Shown in pieces: positions 25,387-34,597 of a DNA stretch of 64,000 nt. The notes beneath the pieces are model-generated. The model saw only the letters and a program-made list of their open reading frames with translations. It did not search any database and was not told where the DNA came from. The stretch lies in the NCBI GenBank assembly GCA_964649815.1, contig CAZYQC010000006.1, forward strand, positions 1 through 64,000, read 5' to 3'. Position 1 is the first letter of the stretch; the number at the start of each line of letters is the position of its first letter. This stretch comes from G013214665 sp964649815. Its GTDB lineage: Bacteria; Pseudomonadota; Alphaproteobacteria; Rhodobacterales; Rhodobacteraceae. A program made the position numbers and the translations under genes.

Positions 25387-26598
25387 ATGCGCTTGCCAGT
25401 CGTCTTTATCCTGATCACCGTGTTGCTTGACGCAATGGGCATTGGTCTGATCATCCCGGTGATGCCTGACCTTATTCGCGAGGTAAACGGCGGCGATCTG
25501 GCATCGGCGGCCCAATGGGGCGGCCTTTTGTCCACGACATTCGCGATCATGCAATTCCTCTTTGGCACAGTCCTGGGCGCCTTGTCGGACCGCTATGGGC
25601 GCCGTCCGGTACTGCTTGTGTCGCTGGGGGTAATGGCGCTGGATTACCTCATCATGGCCGTGGCCGGCAGTATCTGGCTTTTGCTGCTGGGTCGCATAAT
25701 CGGCGGGATCACTGCCGCGACCCAGGCAACGGCCTATGCCTTTATGGCGGATATCTCTGCCGATGATGACAAAGCCGCCAATTTCGGCCTGATCGGTGCA
25801 GCCTTTGGCCTGGGCTTTGTGCTTGGGCCCCTGATTGGAGGGCTGCTTGCAGAATACGGAACCCGCGCGCCGTTCTATGCAGCGGCACTGCTGGCAGGCC
25901 TCAACACACTTTTTGGCTGGTTCGTTGTCAAGGAAACCGTCTCAGAAGACACCAGACGCCCGTTCGAATGGCGCCGCGCCAACCCCTTTGGCGCGCTCAA
26001 GGTGCTGACATCCCTGCCCGGCATTGGCCCTCTTTTGGTGGTCTATTTCCTCTATCAGGTCGCGTTCATCGTCTACCCGGCCACGTGGAGCTTTTTCACC
26101 CAAGAGAGGTTTGACTGGTCGCCGCGTATGATCGGCCTCTCGCTCGCTCTTTTTGGCGTCATGATGGCCGTGATCCAAGGCGGTTTGATCCGGCGCATTT
26201 TGCGCCTCTTGGGCGAACGCGGCACGGTCATCTACGGTCACGTCTTTGATGTGGTGGTTTTCACCGTCATTGCTTTGGTGACAAGCGGTGCGCTTGTGCT
26301 GGCGCTGATCCCCCTGGCAGCTTTGGCCGGCGTGATCACGCCTGCCTTGCAGGGCATCATGTCCAAGGCGGTAGGTGACGCCCGCCAGGGCGAGCTGCAA
26401 GGCGCGCTTGTTAGCGTTGCGGCTTTGGCCAGTATCGTCTCGCCTGCTGTGATGACCACAGCCTTTGCCACGTTCACCCGCGACAGCGCGCCGATCTATC
26501 TGCCCGGGGCGCCGTATCTCTTGTCTGCGGTGCTCATGGCTTTCGCTTTGGTTGTGTTTTTGCGCGCAAAACCCACCCAACAGCCTCAGAAGGCGTAG
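25387..26598 (+). CDS. MFS transporter, TCR/Tet subfamily
   Basis: A 403-residue transporter with about 12 membrane helices. Motif A between helices 2 and 3 is LGALSDRYGRRPVLL, and the N-terminal LLDAMGIGLIIPVMPDLIR and TTFAIMQFLFGTVLGAL segments match the tetracycline-exporter group (DHA1). Drug specificity cannot be predicted. Given its position directly after pcaDB it may instead export or import aromatic acids, but known aromatic-acid permeases belong to another MFS subfamily. Confidence 0.85.
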   Translation: MRLPVVFILITVLLDAMGIGLIIPVMPDLIREVNGGDLASAAQWGGLLSTTFAIMQFLFGTVLGALSDRYGRRPVLLVSLGVMALDYLIMAVAGSIWLLLLGRIIGGITAATQATAYAFMADISADDDKAANFGLIGAAFGLGFVLGPLIGGLLAEYGTRAPFYAAALLAGLNTLFGWFVVKETVSEDTRRPFEWRRANPFGALKVLTSLPGIGPLLVVYFLYQVAFIVYPATWSFFTQERFDWSPRMIGLSLALFGVMMAVIQGGLIRRILRLLGERGTVIYGHVFDVVVFTVIALVTSGALVLALIPLAALAGVITPALQGIMSKAVGDARQGELQGALVSVAALASIVSPAVMTTAFATFTRDSAPIYLPGAPYLLSAVLMAFALVVFLRAKPTQQPQKA

Positions 26599-26718
26599 CT
26601 AAGAACGACATTCACCATGCGTAAGGTGTCAGATTCACGCTTGCGCCGGGTTCCGAAGCAGGCTTACGTCGGCTCCAACAAGGTCATCTAGGGCCGCGGG
26701 CCCGTCAGGAGTCTATTC

Positions 26719-27810
26719 ATGCAAACCATCAAGGCAGCGGTCTGTCGCGCGTTTGGCGCGCCTCTGGAAATCGAAGACATCCTTTTGCGCGCGCCCGAAA
26801 GCGGCGAAGTCGAAGTGACGCTTGACGCGGTGGCCATTTGCCATTCCGACATTTCCTTTGCCGATGGCGCCTGGGGTGGGCAATTGCCAGCAGTCTATGG
26901 CCATGAGGCAGCGGGCGTGGTGACCGCAATTGGCGATGGCGTGAACGGATTGGGCGTTGGCGACAGCGTCGTGGTAACCTTGATCCGCAGCTGTGGCACA
27001 TGCCCGTCTTGTGCGGGCGGCAAGCCAACGGTTTGCGAAACCCGCTATGACGAGGCCGCAGGCCCGATCAAAACCGCCGACGGTCAACCGCTGGTGCAGG
27101 CAATGGCCTCGGGCGCCTTTGCGGAAAAAGTCGTCGTCTCACAACGCCAAGTCGTCAAGATCAGCGCAGATGTGCCAAAGGACTCTGCCGCTTTGGTCGC
27201 CTGTGGCGTGATCACGGGTGTGGGTGCTGTGGTCAACGCAGCCAAGCTTCGGGCCGGACAGGATGTCGTCGTGATCGGCGCAGGCGGCGTCGGCCTCAAC
27301 GCCATCCAAGGCGCCCGCATCGCAGGCGCCCGCCGGATTGTGGCGGTCGATATGTCCGACGACAAGCTGGAAGACGCCAAAGCCTTTGGCGCCACCGACG
27401 GCGTGCTCGCCACTCAGAAAAGCCCCTGGCGCGCAGCCATCAAAGCAATGGGCCGTGGCGCGGATGTTGTGATCGTCACCGTCGGCGCCATTCCCGCCTA
27501 TGAAGACGCGCCACGTTATCTGGGACGCGGCGGACAGGTGATCATGGTCGGCATGCCCCACACAGGCGCCAAAGCCGCGATCGAGCCGGTCATGCTTGCC
27601 GCCGTTGGACAAGGCATGGTCGGATCGAAAATGGGTGATGTGGTCATCCAACGGGATATTCCCTGGATGATGGATCTCTATGACCAAGGCCGGCTGAAAC
27701 TCGACGAGTTGATCTCGGGCCGCTGGTCGCTTGATCAAATCAACGAAGCCATTGCCGACACCAAGGCAGGCAATGCGCGCCGCAACGTCATCATGTTCGA
27801 CCGCAGCTAG
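26719..27810 (+). CDS. Zinc-dependent alcohol dehydrogenase
   Basis: A medium-chain dehydrogenase of 363 residues. The catalytic zinc site is Cys in AICHSDISF and His-Glu in YGHEAAG, the structural zinc site is CGTCPSCAGGKPTVC (spacing 2-2-7), and the coenzyme motif is VIGAGGVGLNAIQGA, followed by Asp in VAVDMSDDKL, favouring NAD. It resembles class III (formaldehyde/S-hydroxymethylglutathione) enzymes. The ribosome-binding site is caggag. It lies 27 bp ahead of an enolase-superfamily gene and may act in the same sugar-acid route. Confidence 0.88.
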   Translation: MQTIKAAVCRAFGAPLEIEDILLRAPESGEVEVTLDAVAICHSDISFADGAWGGQLPAVYGHEAAGVVTAIGDGVNGLGVGDSVVVTLIRSCGTCPSCAGGKPTVCETRYDEAAGPIKTADGQPLVQAMASGAFAEKVVVSQRQVVKISADVPKDSAALVACGVITGVGAVVNAAKLRAGQDVVVIGAGGVGLNAIQGARIAGARRIVAVDMSDDKLEDAKAFGATDGVLATQKSPWRAAIKAMGRGADVVIVTVGAIPAYEDAPRYLGRGGQVIMVGMPHTGAKAAIEPVMLAAVGQGMVGSKMGDVVIQRDIPWMMDLYDQGRLKLDELISGRWSLDQINEAIADTKAGNARRNVIMFDRS

Positions 27811-27837
27811 CGCAAGATTGCCGGGAAAGGACGTCTT

Positions 27838-29070
27838 ATGAAGCTCCGGGATCTGGATGTAATCGTCACCGCCCCTCCTGCGCCGGGTTGGGGCGGGCGC
27901 TATTGGATTTTGGTCAAAGTCACGACGGACGACGGCATCACCGGATGGGGCGAATGCTATGCCTCTTCGGTGGGGCCAGACGCGATGACACACGTCATCC
28001 AGGATGTGTTCGCCCGGCATATGGAGGGGGAAAACCCCGAAAACATCGAATTGATGTTCCGGCGCGTCTATTCCTCTGGCTTTACCCAACGCCCCGACCT
28101 GACCGTGATGGGCGCGTTTTCAGGTCTTGAAATCGCGTGCTGGGACATTTTGGGCAAAGCGCGCAACAGGCCCATGCATGCGCTGCTGGGGGGCCGCATG
28201 AACGCGCGCATCCGCGCTTACACCTATCTCTACCCCCTGCCGCACCACGATATTGCTGCGTTTTGGACCTCGCCAGACATGGCGGCCGAAGCGGCGCTGG
28301 ACTGTGTCGCCCGCGGCTATACGGCCGTCAAATTTGACCCTGCCGGACCCTATACCCTGCGGGGCGGCCATATGCCGGGGATGCGTGATATCTCGATGTC
28401 GGTGGCGTTTTGCAAAGCGATCCGCGCCGCCGTGGGCAATCGGGCGGATCTGCTTTTCGGCACGCATGGCCAGTTCACAACCGCAGGCGCCATTCGCCTG
28501 GGCCAAGCGCTGGAGCCCTATAGCCCGCTTTGGTTCGAAGAACCGATCCCGCCGGATGCACCTGGCGAAATGGCAAAAGTTGCTGCAGCGGTGCGCATCC
28601 CGGTCGCAACCGGAGAGCGGCTGACCACCCGCGTCGAATTTGCCGACGTCCTGCGACACGGTGCGGCGAGCATCCTGCAGCCGGCCCTTGGCCGCGCCGG
28701 TGGTATTTGGGAGATGAAGAAAGTCGCCGCCATCGCCGAGGTCTACAACGCACAAATGGCGCCGCATCTTTATGCCGGACCCGTCGAATGGGCCGCGAAC
28801 ATTCACCTCGCCGCCTCGATCCCGAATATCTTGATGTGCGAGACAATTGAGACGGCCTTTCACGCCGATCTGATCAAAAACAGCATCACCGTCGACGGCG
28901 GCTTTATCACGGCGCCCGACGCCCCCGGCCTTGGTATCGAGGTGGATGAGGACCTGGCCCGCGCGCATCCCTTTACCGGCGATGGTCTGCATCTGGAGAT
29001 GCAGGAAGCCCCTTGCGATTACGTCGAGGGCAATGCCTTTGAAGGCGGGGCGCCGGCGCCCAAGAGCTGA
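27838..29070 (+). CDS. Enolase superfamily: mandelate racemase / muconate lactonizing enzyme family
   Basis: A 410-residue protein with the capping domain (about 1-125) and the barrel. Family residues visible are Lys165 in AVKFDPAG, His210 in GTHGQ, Glu234-Glu235 in WFEEPIPPD, Glu260 in TGERL and His in MAPHLYAGP. In galactonate and mannonate dehydratases the first metal ligand is an Asp two residues before the His; here that place is Gly208. Sugar-acid dehydration is the likely type of reaction, but the missing ligand makes the exact activity doubtful. It is cotranscribed with the alcohol dehydrogenase and convergent with the accessory cluster. Confidence 0.85.
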   Translation: MKLRDLDVIVTAPPAPGWGGRYWILVKVTTDDGITGWGECYASSVGPDAMTHVIQDVFARHMEGENPENIELMFRRVYSSGFTQRPDLTVMGAFSGLEIACWDILGKARNRPMHALLGGRMNARIRAYTYLYPLPHHDIAAFWTSPDMAAEAALDCVARGYTAVKFDPAGPYTLRGGHMPGMRDISMSVAFCKAIRAAVGNRADLLFGTHGQFTTAGAIRLGQALEPYSPLWFEEPIPPDAPGEMAKVAAAVRIPVATGERLTTRVEFADVLRHGAASILQPALGRAGGIWEMKKVAAIAEVYNAQMAPHLYAGPVEWAANIHLAASIPNILMCETIETAFHADLIKNSITVDGGFITAPDAPGLGIEVDEDLARAHPFTGDGLHLEMQEAPCDYVEGNAFEGGAPAPKS

Positions 29071-29103
29071 TCTTTTGCCGCGGGGGCGCCGTAGGGGCGC
29101 GAT

Positions 29104-29156
29104 GCGAGGGGTTTCACCCCTCGCGCTCCCCAGGATATTTAGGGCCAAAAGAAAGG
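29104..29156. terminator. Hairpin plus dispersed repeat copy C between convergent genes
   Basis: A perfect 9-bp stem pairs 29104-29112 with 29116-29124 around a 3-nt loop. It is followed at 29132-29156 by aggatattt and gggccaaaagaaagg, a copy of the repeat found at 5511, 9894 and 47154. It lies between the enolase-superfamily gene and the RraA-like gene, whose ends face each other, so a bidirectional terminator is likely. Confidence 0.65.
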
Positions 29157-29172
29157 CAGAGATGCTGTTCGC

Positions 29173-29868
29173 TTAGGTGCGGGCGGCCTCGAAGGCGGCC
29201 CAGGCGGCTTCGAAATCGGCAAATGTGATGCGTTTGCCCTTGACGGCGTCAAAGACGATTTGTTCGGCCCCTTGCATGGTTGCGATGGCGCCTGCGAGAT
29301 TTGGGATGACCTCAGGCGGGATCACCACCGCGCCGTGGCGATCGGCGTGGATCAGATCGCCGGGTGAGACGTTGAGGCCGAAGACCGTAACCGGTTGATC
29401 GTAATCCAGGACGTGGACAAAGGCGTGGCTGGGCCCGATGGAGCCGGCCACGACCGGGTAATCTGAGGCGAGATCGCCCAGGTCGCGCATCACACCATTG
29501 GTCAGCGTGCCTTGGAGGCCGAAGGCTTTGTGGATATTGGTGTTGACCTCGCCCCAATAGGCGCCAACGGCGGCGGCGCCATCGGCGTCTTCGACCACGC
29601 AGACGGCAGGGCGCGGGCCTTCGGACATGTATTTGTAATAGCCCATGCGGCGCGCGCGGATCTCATCGGCGGGATCTGTCGGTGGGGCCAAGGCGGCGAT
29701 ACGGGCGGTGCGGGCATAGCCTACCATCACGCCTGCGGGGTCAGAAATCAGAGGGGTGCCACGGGTGTAGTGATCAAAGCCACGCTTGCTTTGGGCGACC
29801 TCGATTGCGTTGCAGACCGAGGGCGTGTCTACGGATTTGAGCAGGGAGTAGAGCGTTTGATCCATCAT
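29173..29868 (-). CDS. RraA-like aldolase family protein
   Basis: A 231-residue member of the RraA / 4-hydroxy-4-methyl-2-oxoglutarate aldolase family. The pyruvate and metal site is recognisable: GEVNTNIHKAFGLQG, then TNGVMRD with the Arg-Asp pair, and the late motif HADRHGAVVIPPE. With intact Arg and Asp, an aldolase or oxaloacetate-decarboxylase-type activity on a pyruvate-yielding hydroxyacid is plausible. It overlaps the MetE-like gene upstream by 4 bp and is the last gene of the long minus-strand accessory run. Confidence 0.82.
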   Translation of the reverse strand: MMDQTLYSLLKSVDTPSVCNAIEVAQSKRGFDHYTRGTPLISDPAGVMVGYARTARIAALAPPTDPADEIRARRMGYYKYMSEGPRPAVCVVEDADGAAAVGAYWGEVNTNIHKAFGLQGTLTNGVMRDLGDLASDYPVVAGSIGPSHAFVHVLDYDQPVTVFGLNVSPGDLIHADRHGAVVIPPEVIPNLAGAIATMQGAEQIVFDAVKGKRITFADFEAAWAAFEAART

Positions 29869-30992
29869 GTCCGCCCCACCCGCGCCACGCCTTCGGCGAG
29901 GACGGCCAATTTGGCATAGGCAATGTCCGGATCCACGGCTCCAAAACCTGCGAATGTGCCAAAGCCGCAGTCTGAACCCGCGACGACGCGATCTGGGCCC
30001 ACGATGTTGACGAAGCGGTCCAACCGTTGGGCGACCACATCTGGATGTTCGACAAAGTTGGTCGTGCTGTCGATGACGCCCGGGACCAGAACCTTGTCAT
30101 CCGGGATATCCGCCTTGCGGTCGCGGAAGACGGTCCATTCATGCGCGTGGCGCGGGTTGGAGGTTTCGAACAGAACGTAGCGGGCATGTGTGGCCATCAA
30201 CGTATCGAACACCTTGTCCATGCCGATATCGCAAACATGCGGGCCTTCGTAATTGCCCCAGCAAATATGCACGCGGACCTGCTCGGCTGGGACATTTGAC
30301 AAGGCGTGGTTCAACGCTTCGACATGGCTTTGCGCGATTTTGACGAATTCCGCATCGCTCAGATCCGGGAAGAGCATGTGGCGCGACAAGGCGAGGTCTG
30401 GGCAATCGAGTTGCAAATCCAGGCCAGCGGCCACGATGGTTTCGTATTCCTCTTTCATCGCATCAGCCAGGGCCGCGAGATAGGCCTCGCGCGTCGGGTA
30501 GTAATCGTTTTGCAAAAAGAGCGAGATGACACCCGGCGAGGCTGCGTTCATGAACCCGCGTGTTGCGCCATGCCTGTCCATCGCTGCTTTGAGGTTGGCG
30601 ATGTCTTTTTGCAGCTCGCCCTGGCCTTTTGAGGCGACGGGGCCGGTGCACATGGGGCGGGCGTATTGCGGGGTGCCGCCGTCGTCGGCCAGGCGCTTGA
30701 GAAAAGACGGAAATTGCTTGAGATCCGCGGGTGCGTTGCGCGGGCTGTCACCGGAAAAGCCTGTGTACCTGTCTTTGACATAGGTGGCGTAGCTGATCTT
30801 GGAGGTTTCGCCATCGGAGACGATATCGATGCCCGCGGCGACTTGCTTGGCCACCGTCGCATCCACGGCCGCTGTCATCGCGGTGTCAAAGGCGGCTTGA
30901 TCGTAGGGCTCTTCGCGTTCGCGTGCGAAAATAAAGTCCACGATATCCTGTGTGCGCGGCAAGCTGCCCACATGGGTTGTCGCAAGTGTCAT
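29865..30992 (-). CDS. Cobalamin-independent methionine synthase (MetE C-domain)-like zinc protein
   Basis: A 375-residue (beta/alpha)8 barrel related to the catalytic half of MetE. Probable zinc ligands are His and Cys in VHICWGNYEGPH, Glu in LFETSNPRH and Cys in AGSDCGFGTF; the N-terminus TTHVGSLPR is family-like. It lacks the N-terminal MetE half, so it is not the standard enzyme; relatives include methyltransferases and coenzyme-M-type thiol alkyltransferases. A strong ribosome-binding site aaggaggg precedes the ATG, next to a CCCACG/CGTGGG inverted repeat (31004-31019). It overlaps the RraA-like gene by 4 bp. Confidence 0.8.
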   Translation of the reverse strand: MTLATTHVGSLPRTQDIVDFIFAREREEPYDQAAFDTAMTAAVDATVAKQVAAGIDIVSDGETSKISYATYVKDRYTGFSGDSPRNAPADLKQFPSFLKRLADDGGTPQYARPMCTGPVASKGQGELQKDIANLKAAMDRHGATRGFMNAASPGVISLFLQNDYYPTREAYLAALADAMKEEYETIVAAGLDLQLDCPDLALSRHMLFPDLSDAEFVKIAQSHVEALNHALSNVPAEQVRVHICWGNYEGPHVCDIGMDKVFDTLMATHARYVLFETSNPRHAHEWTVFRDRKADIPDDKVLVPGVIDSTTNFVEHPDVVAQRLDRFVNIVGPDRVVAGSDCGFGTFAGFGAVDPDIAYAKLAVLAEGVARVGRT

Positions 30993-31044
30993 TGTCCCTC
31001 CTTCCCACGTGTTCGTGGGTCATTTTGTTTTTTGCGCTGCGCGC

Positions 31045-32073
31045 TTAGCTCAATTGGCGTTTGAGAAACGCCAACCAATTGTCTTTGCAGAGCTTTTCAA
31101 TCAAGCCCTCGCCGAAATCTGCGGCACGCATCGCATCGATCAGATGCGGCAAATCAGCGGCCGAGGCGATGCCCTGTGGCATGGGCGCGCCGTCAAAATC
31201 AGACCCAAGGCCCACGTGATCTTCGCCGGCCACCTCAATCATATGCGCCAAGTGGCGGATCATATCGTCTGTGGTCGCGTGCAAATCTGTCCAGCCGAGT
31301 TTGCTTAGGAACAAGGTGCCAAAGTTCAGGCCGGCCATGCCACCGGTTTCGCCGATGGCGCGCAGCTGTGCATCGGTGAGGTTGCGTGTCGTGGGCGTGA
31401 TCGCGAACGCATTGGAATGCGTGGCCACCATCGACACGCCCATCTCGGCCATGTCCCAAAACCCGCGCAATGTCAGGTGACTGGTATCAAGGATAATACC
31501 AAGCTGTTGGCAACGGCGCACCAAGGTGCGGCCAAGGTCGGTCAGGCCATCGCCGGTATCCCCGTCCTGGCCCCAGACAAAGGGAACCCCTTCGGCAAAA
31601 TCGGTGGGGCGCGACCAGACGGGGCCAAGCGACCGCAGGCCTGCCCCGTACAGAAGATCAAGAACCAAAAGGTCATGGTCGATGCAATCCGCGCCTTCCA
31701 GATGCAGGATGCAGGCCAGGGTCTTGTCGGCAAAGGCTGCGTCCAGGTCTTGCCCGCTGCGGCAAATCTTGAGCGCGCCCGCGCGTTCTAGCGCCAGCGC
31801 GAGGCCCGCCTGTTCGGTTGCATCCCGCAATGCCAATTGCTGATCCAGGGGACCCGCCACAGGCAGGGCGTCTCCGGTTGGTCGAAAGGCTGAGAAATCG
31901 AACATCTCTCGCGACCCCGAGGAAAAGATAGCAAAAAAGCCGCCGATCAATTGCCCCTCGCGCGCGGCACTTAGCGAGACATGCCCGCCGCTTTCAAACG
32001 CCTGGACCGGGTCGCCTTCGGTTTTCCAAAGGCGCGACAACGCGTCGTTGTGTCCGTCAAATACTTGCATCAT
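31045..32073 (-). CDS. Membrane dipeptidase family (M19) hydrolase
   Basis: A 342-residue zinc hydrolase of the renal dipeptidase family. Metal ligands are in DGHND (residues 6-10), the bridging Glu in LHLEGADCI, and later HSNAF, with GLGSDFDGAP near the end. It has no signal peptide, so it acts in the cytoplasm, unlike the mammalian enzyme. Family members cleave dipeptides including those with D-residues. It lies 9 bp downstream of the secreted-protein gene and 52 bp upstream of the MetE-like gene in the same run. Confidence 0.88.
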   Translation of the reverse strand: MMQVFDGHNDALSRLWKTEGDPVQAFESGGHVSLSAAREGQLIGGFFAIFSSGSREMFDFSAFRPTGDALPVAGPLDQQLALRDATEQAGLALALERAGALKICRSGQDLDAAFADKTLACILHLEGADCIDHDLLVLDLLYGAGLRSLGPVWSRPTDFAEGVPFVWGQDGDTGDGLTDLGRTLVRRCQQLGIILDTSHLTLRGFWDMAEMGVSMVATHSNAFAITPTTRNLTDAQLRAIGETGGMAGLNFGTLFLSKLGWTDLHATTDDMIRHLAHMIEVAGEDHVGLGSDFDGAPMPQGIASAADLPHLIDAMRAADFGEGLIEKLCKDNWLAFLKRQLS

Positions 32074-32082
32074 TGGTCCGCT

Positions 32083-33006
32083 TCACTGATCTGGCATCAC
32101 TTGTGGCTGAAAGCCCTGCGGCGTCCAATACCAAATCACCCGACAGCCAAGACTGTCTTCGCCGCAGACGCTCTGCCGCGCGACCAAATCCACCCCCACG
32201 CGCCCATTGTTAAGCGGCGTCAGGGCGGCCGCCATAGCGAGCCACTGATCCGGTTCTGCTTTGCCAGACAGATAGACATCAAAAGAACAATGCGACGCGC
32301 CGCAAAAGGGGCGGGCCAGTGCTTGATTGCAACTGATGTCGCCCCACCAGACCGCTACGTCGGGCACCTCGTCGCCGTCGATCAAACCAGAGAGAAACGC
32401 AGTCGGCTGGGCCGTATAGCTGGCCCCGTCACAGCCCCGTTGCACCGCAGCTTTGGCGCGGGCCAATTGTGGGCTGGGAACGCCTGTGGCGCCAGCAGCT
32501 GCCCAGGCTGCATCGCACGCAGCTCCGGCGGTCATCATCGCCACGCCAAAGCCACCCAGCGGCATCGTCCAGGCCGTCGCCGGGCCCGTTTGCAAAACGA
32601 AGGCCCTGGCCTGGGTCAACTTTTGGAACACTTGATCCTGCGCGGGCAGATCGACGGCCCAAACGCCGTCAAGCTCGCTCCAGGTGACTGTTGGCAGGCG
32701 ATACCCCACGCCATCAAGCCACAAAACCACCCCGTCGCTTTGCTCCGACGGGATATAGGGCATGAGGGCCGTGCCAAAAGACAGCCGCCAATGGCCCTGC
32801 GCCAGCGGGCGTGTTTCATAATCGCCCGCCTCAAATGACCTCGCCCCAGCTTGCGATGGGCCACGGCACGTCACCTCGGCCTCGAGGCCCACGCTGACCG
32901 TGCCCCTTACGAAATGTCCGTCGTCACGCACATCGCCGCGCCAGACCTGCGCATGGGCCGCGACGGCCCACAGAAAAAAGACGAGTGTCGCCCCTAGCCT
33001 TGCCAT
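32083..33006 (-). CDS. Secreted protein of unknown function
   Basis: A 307-residue protein with a clear signal peptide (MARLGATLVFFLWAVAAHA, cleavage before Gln20). The mature part has seven or eight cysteines, including CGEDSLGC near the C-terminus and CNQALARPFCGASHC, implying disulfides. I recognise no domain. It overlaps the upstream bicupin gene by 13 bp, so it is translationally linked to the cluster, and the dipeptidase gene follows 9 bp later. Confidence 0.7.
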   Translation of the reverse strand: MARLGATLVFFLWAVAAHAQVWRGDVRDDGHFVRGTVSVGLEAEVTCRGPSQAGARSFEAGDYETRPLAQGHWRLSFGTALMPYIPSEQSDGVVLWLDGVGYRLPTVTWSELDGVWAVDLPAQDQVFQKLTQARAFVLQTGPATAWTMPLGGFGVAMMTAGAACDAAWAAAGATGVPSPQLARAKAAVQRGCDGASYTAQPTAFLSGLIDGDEVPDVAVWWGDISCNQALARPFCGASHCSFDVYLSGKAEPDQWLAMAAALTPLNNGRVGVDLVARQSVCGEDSLGCRVIWYWTPQGFQPQVMPDQ

Positions 33007-33959
33007 GTCAGACCGGCTGGATCACCTGTGCCAACCACCTGATAAAGAGACGCCTCGCCCGTCATGGAGGGCACAATGCTGTGGTCCAGACCGGCTGGGA
33101 TACTCATTGTATCACCCGGCGCCAAAGTTGCCGCGCCGTCCGACCAGGACACTTTCCAATGCCCCCGCATTGGCATCAAAACGCTGGGCATTTCAAAGGC
33201 CGTGGGTGTCGCCTGCGCCGATGCGCGGGTCACGAAATTGACCTCAAAGCCGGGTTTGTCACGGATGACGCCCGCCTCGCCGATCACCTTGGTGGGAGAT
33301 GCGTCCGCCAAGGCGTAAAGGTCCCAATAGCGGCGCACATATCCACCGACCACCTGCATGGTCGATGGCTCGGGGAAGGACGTCAGTTCGTCGTCTGACA
33401 ACAACGGCATCGGCCCGACACCCTCGGGCAGGGATTGGCCCTTTTTGCTGTCATAAAGGCTGCCATTCTCGCCCAGAACCAGACCATGCTCTTGCGCGTC
33501 CTCGATCACCTGCGGCGCCCAAATGACGCCGCCGCCTGCATCGTCGCCGCCAAGAATGGCCATAATCATCCCGTAATCCTGGCCGATGTTTTCAAACCCG
33601 CGGAAGATGCCCGTCGGGATGTTAAAGATGTCGCCTTCTTCCAAGACAACCTCGCCCGCGTCACCCCAACGCCCCCAGAAAAAGCGCCAGCGCCCTTTGA
33701 GCACAAAAAAGACCTCGGCGGTGCGGTGTGAGTGGAGAGAGTTCCGGCATTTGGGCGGCTGGCCTGCTGCTCCGATGTTAAAGCCGTGTGGCTCAGAGAT
33801 GTGAACATGCTGATCGGGGCTTTCGGACACGCCACCACCGATGATGGTAAAGTTCTCTTTCTGATCCGACCCCGGCGTATGCGCATCGATAAAGGCCGTT
33901 TTGCATGGCATCAAATCACCGTAGCGAACGATACGCGCTTCCATTTCTGCGCTCGTCAT
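32994..33959 (-). CDS. Bicupin protein
   Basis: A 321-residue two-cupin protein. The first cupin (about 65-150) has the metal-type motif in HSHRTAEVFFVLKG and EEGDIFNIPTGIFRGF. The second (about 235-310) is degenerate at the first motif (PMRGHWKVSWSDG) but keeps PGDTMSIPAGLDHS. The domain arrangement resembles gentisate or 3-hydroxyanthranilate type dioxygenases and sugar-acid isomerases, but neither can be assigned. ATGA overlap with the flavin-binding protein gene upstream indicates translational coupling. Confidence 0.82.
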   Translation of the reverse strand: MTSAEMEARIVRYGDLMPCKTAFIDAHTPGSDQKENFTIIGGGVSESPDQHVHISEPHGFNIGAAGQPPKCRNSLHSHRTAEVFFVLKGRWRFFWGRWGDAGEVVLEEGDIFNIPTGIFRGFENIGQDYGMIMAILGGDDAGGGVIWAPQVIEDAQEHGLVLGENGSLYDSKKGQSLPEGVGPMPLLSDDELTSFPEPSTMQVVGGYVRRYWDLYALADASPTKVIGEAGVIRDKPGFEVNFVTRASAQATPTAFEMPSVLMPMRGHWKVSWSDGAATLAPGDTMSIPAGLDHSIVPSMTGEASLYQVVGTGDPAGLTWQG

Positions 33960-34585
33960 TGCTGTTCCCCCAAAGTTTGTTTCAAAGCGGCGTTTTCCGC
34001 CTCTAGTTCCCTGATCTTGGTTTCCAATCGGTCGAGCTCGGGCCCAACAAGGGCGGTGAGCTCGGCCTGATCGAACCGTGGCGTGATGAATTGCGGACAG
34101 TTCCAGTCAAACGCCTCGACCTCGATCACCACGACCCGTTCGACACGGCCTTCTCCGTCCGTCGACAGGGCCTGGGCCGTTGTCGGCGCGCCCGCAGCCA
34201 TACGCATTGTCGCGCGGCCTTGGATCTTCAGGCGCGCCTTGCGCACGTAGTCCATCGCAAAGACAGAGACCCGGTCGTCGCCTGCCAAATTGCCTTTGGT
34301 GATCAATTGCCTGTTGCCACGGTAATCCGCAAAGCCGATGGTCCTGGGCCCCAACACCTTGAGAAACCCACGCGGGCCGCCACGGTGCTGGACGTAGGGC
34401 CAGCCGTTTTCGCTGACGCTGGCCATGTAAAACGACTGCCGGCTTTCCAGAAAAGCGATTTCGTCCGGCCCCAACCCATCGGGCGCCGGACGTTCAGCCC
34501 GCTTGGCATTGGCGTCCCGGCTGCCGTCAGCGGCCTGTTCCGCCGCAACAGCGGGGGTAAACATCAACTGGCCATAGCTTTGCAT
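33956..34585 (-). CDS. Pyridoxamine 5'-phosphate oxidase-like flavin-binding protein
   Basis: A 209-residue split-barrel flavoprotein homologue. The segment SFYMASVSENGWPYVQHRGGPRGF is the start of the PNPOx barrel (split here: ESRQSFYMASVSENG and WPYVQHRGG), followed by GFADYRGNRQLITKGNL, a typical FMN-phosphate binding loop. The C-terminus (about 178-206) forms a short coiled coil. It is not the vitamin B6 enzyme, which has a different C-terminus. An oxidoreductase or cofactor-binding role inside the catabolic cluster is likely. Confidence 0.82.
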   Translation of the reverse strand: MQSYGQLMFTPAVAAEQAADGSRDANAKRAERPAPDGLGPDEIAFLESRQSFYMASVSENGWPYVQHRGGPRGFLKVLGPRTIGFADYRGNRQLITKGNLAGDDRVSVFAMDYVRKARLKIQGRATMRMAAGAPTTAQALSTDGEGRVERVVVIEVEAFDWNCPQFITPRFDQAELTALVGPELDRLETKIRELEAENAALKQTLGEQQ

Positions 34586-34597
34586 GATGTACCTGCC

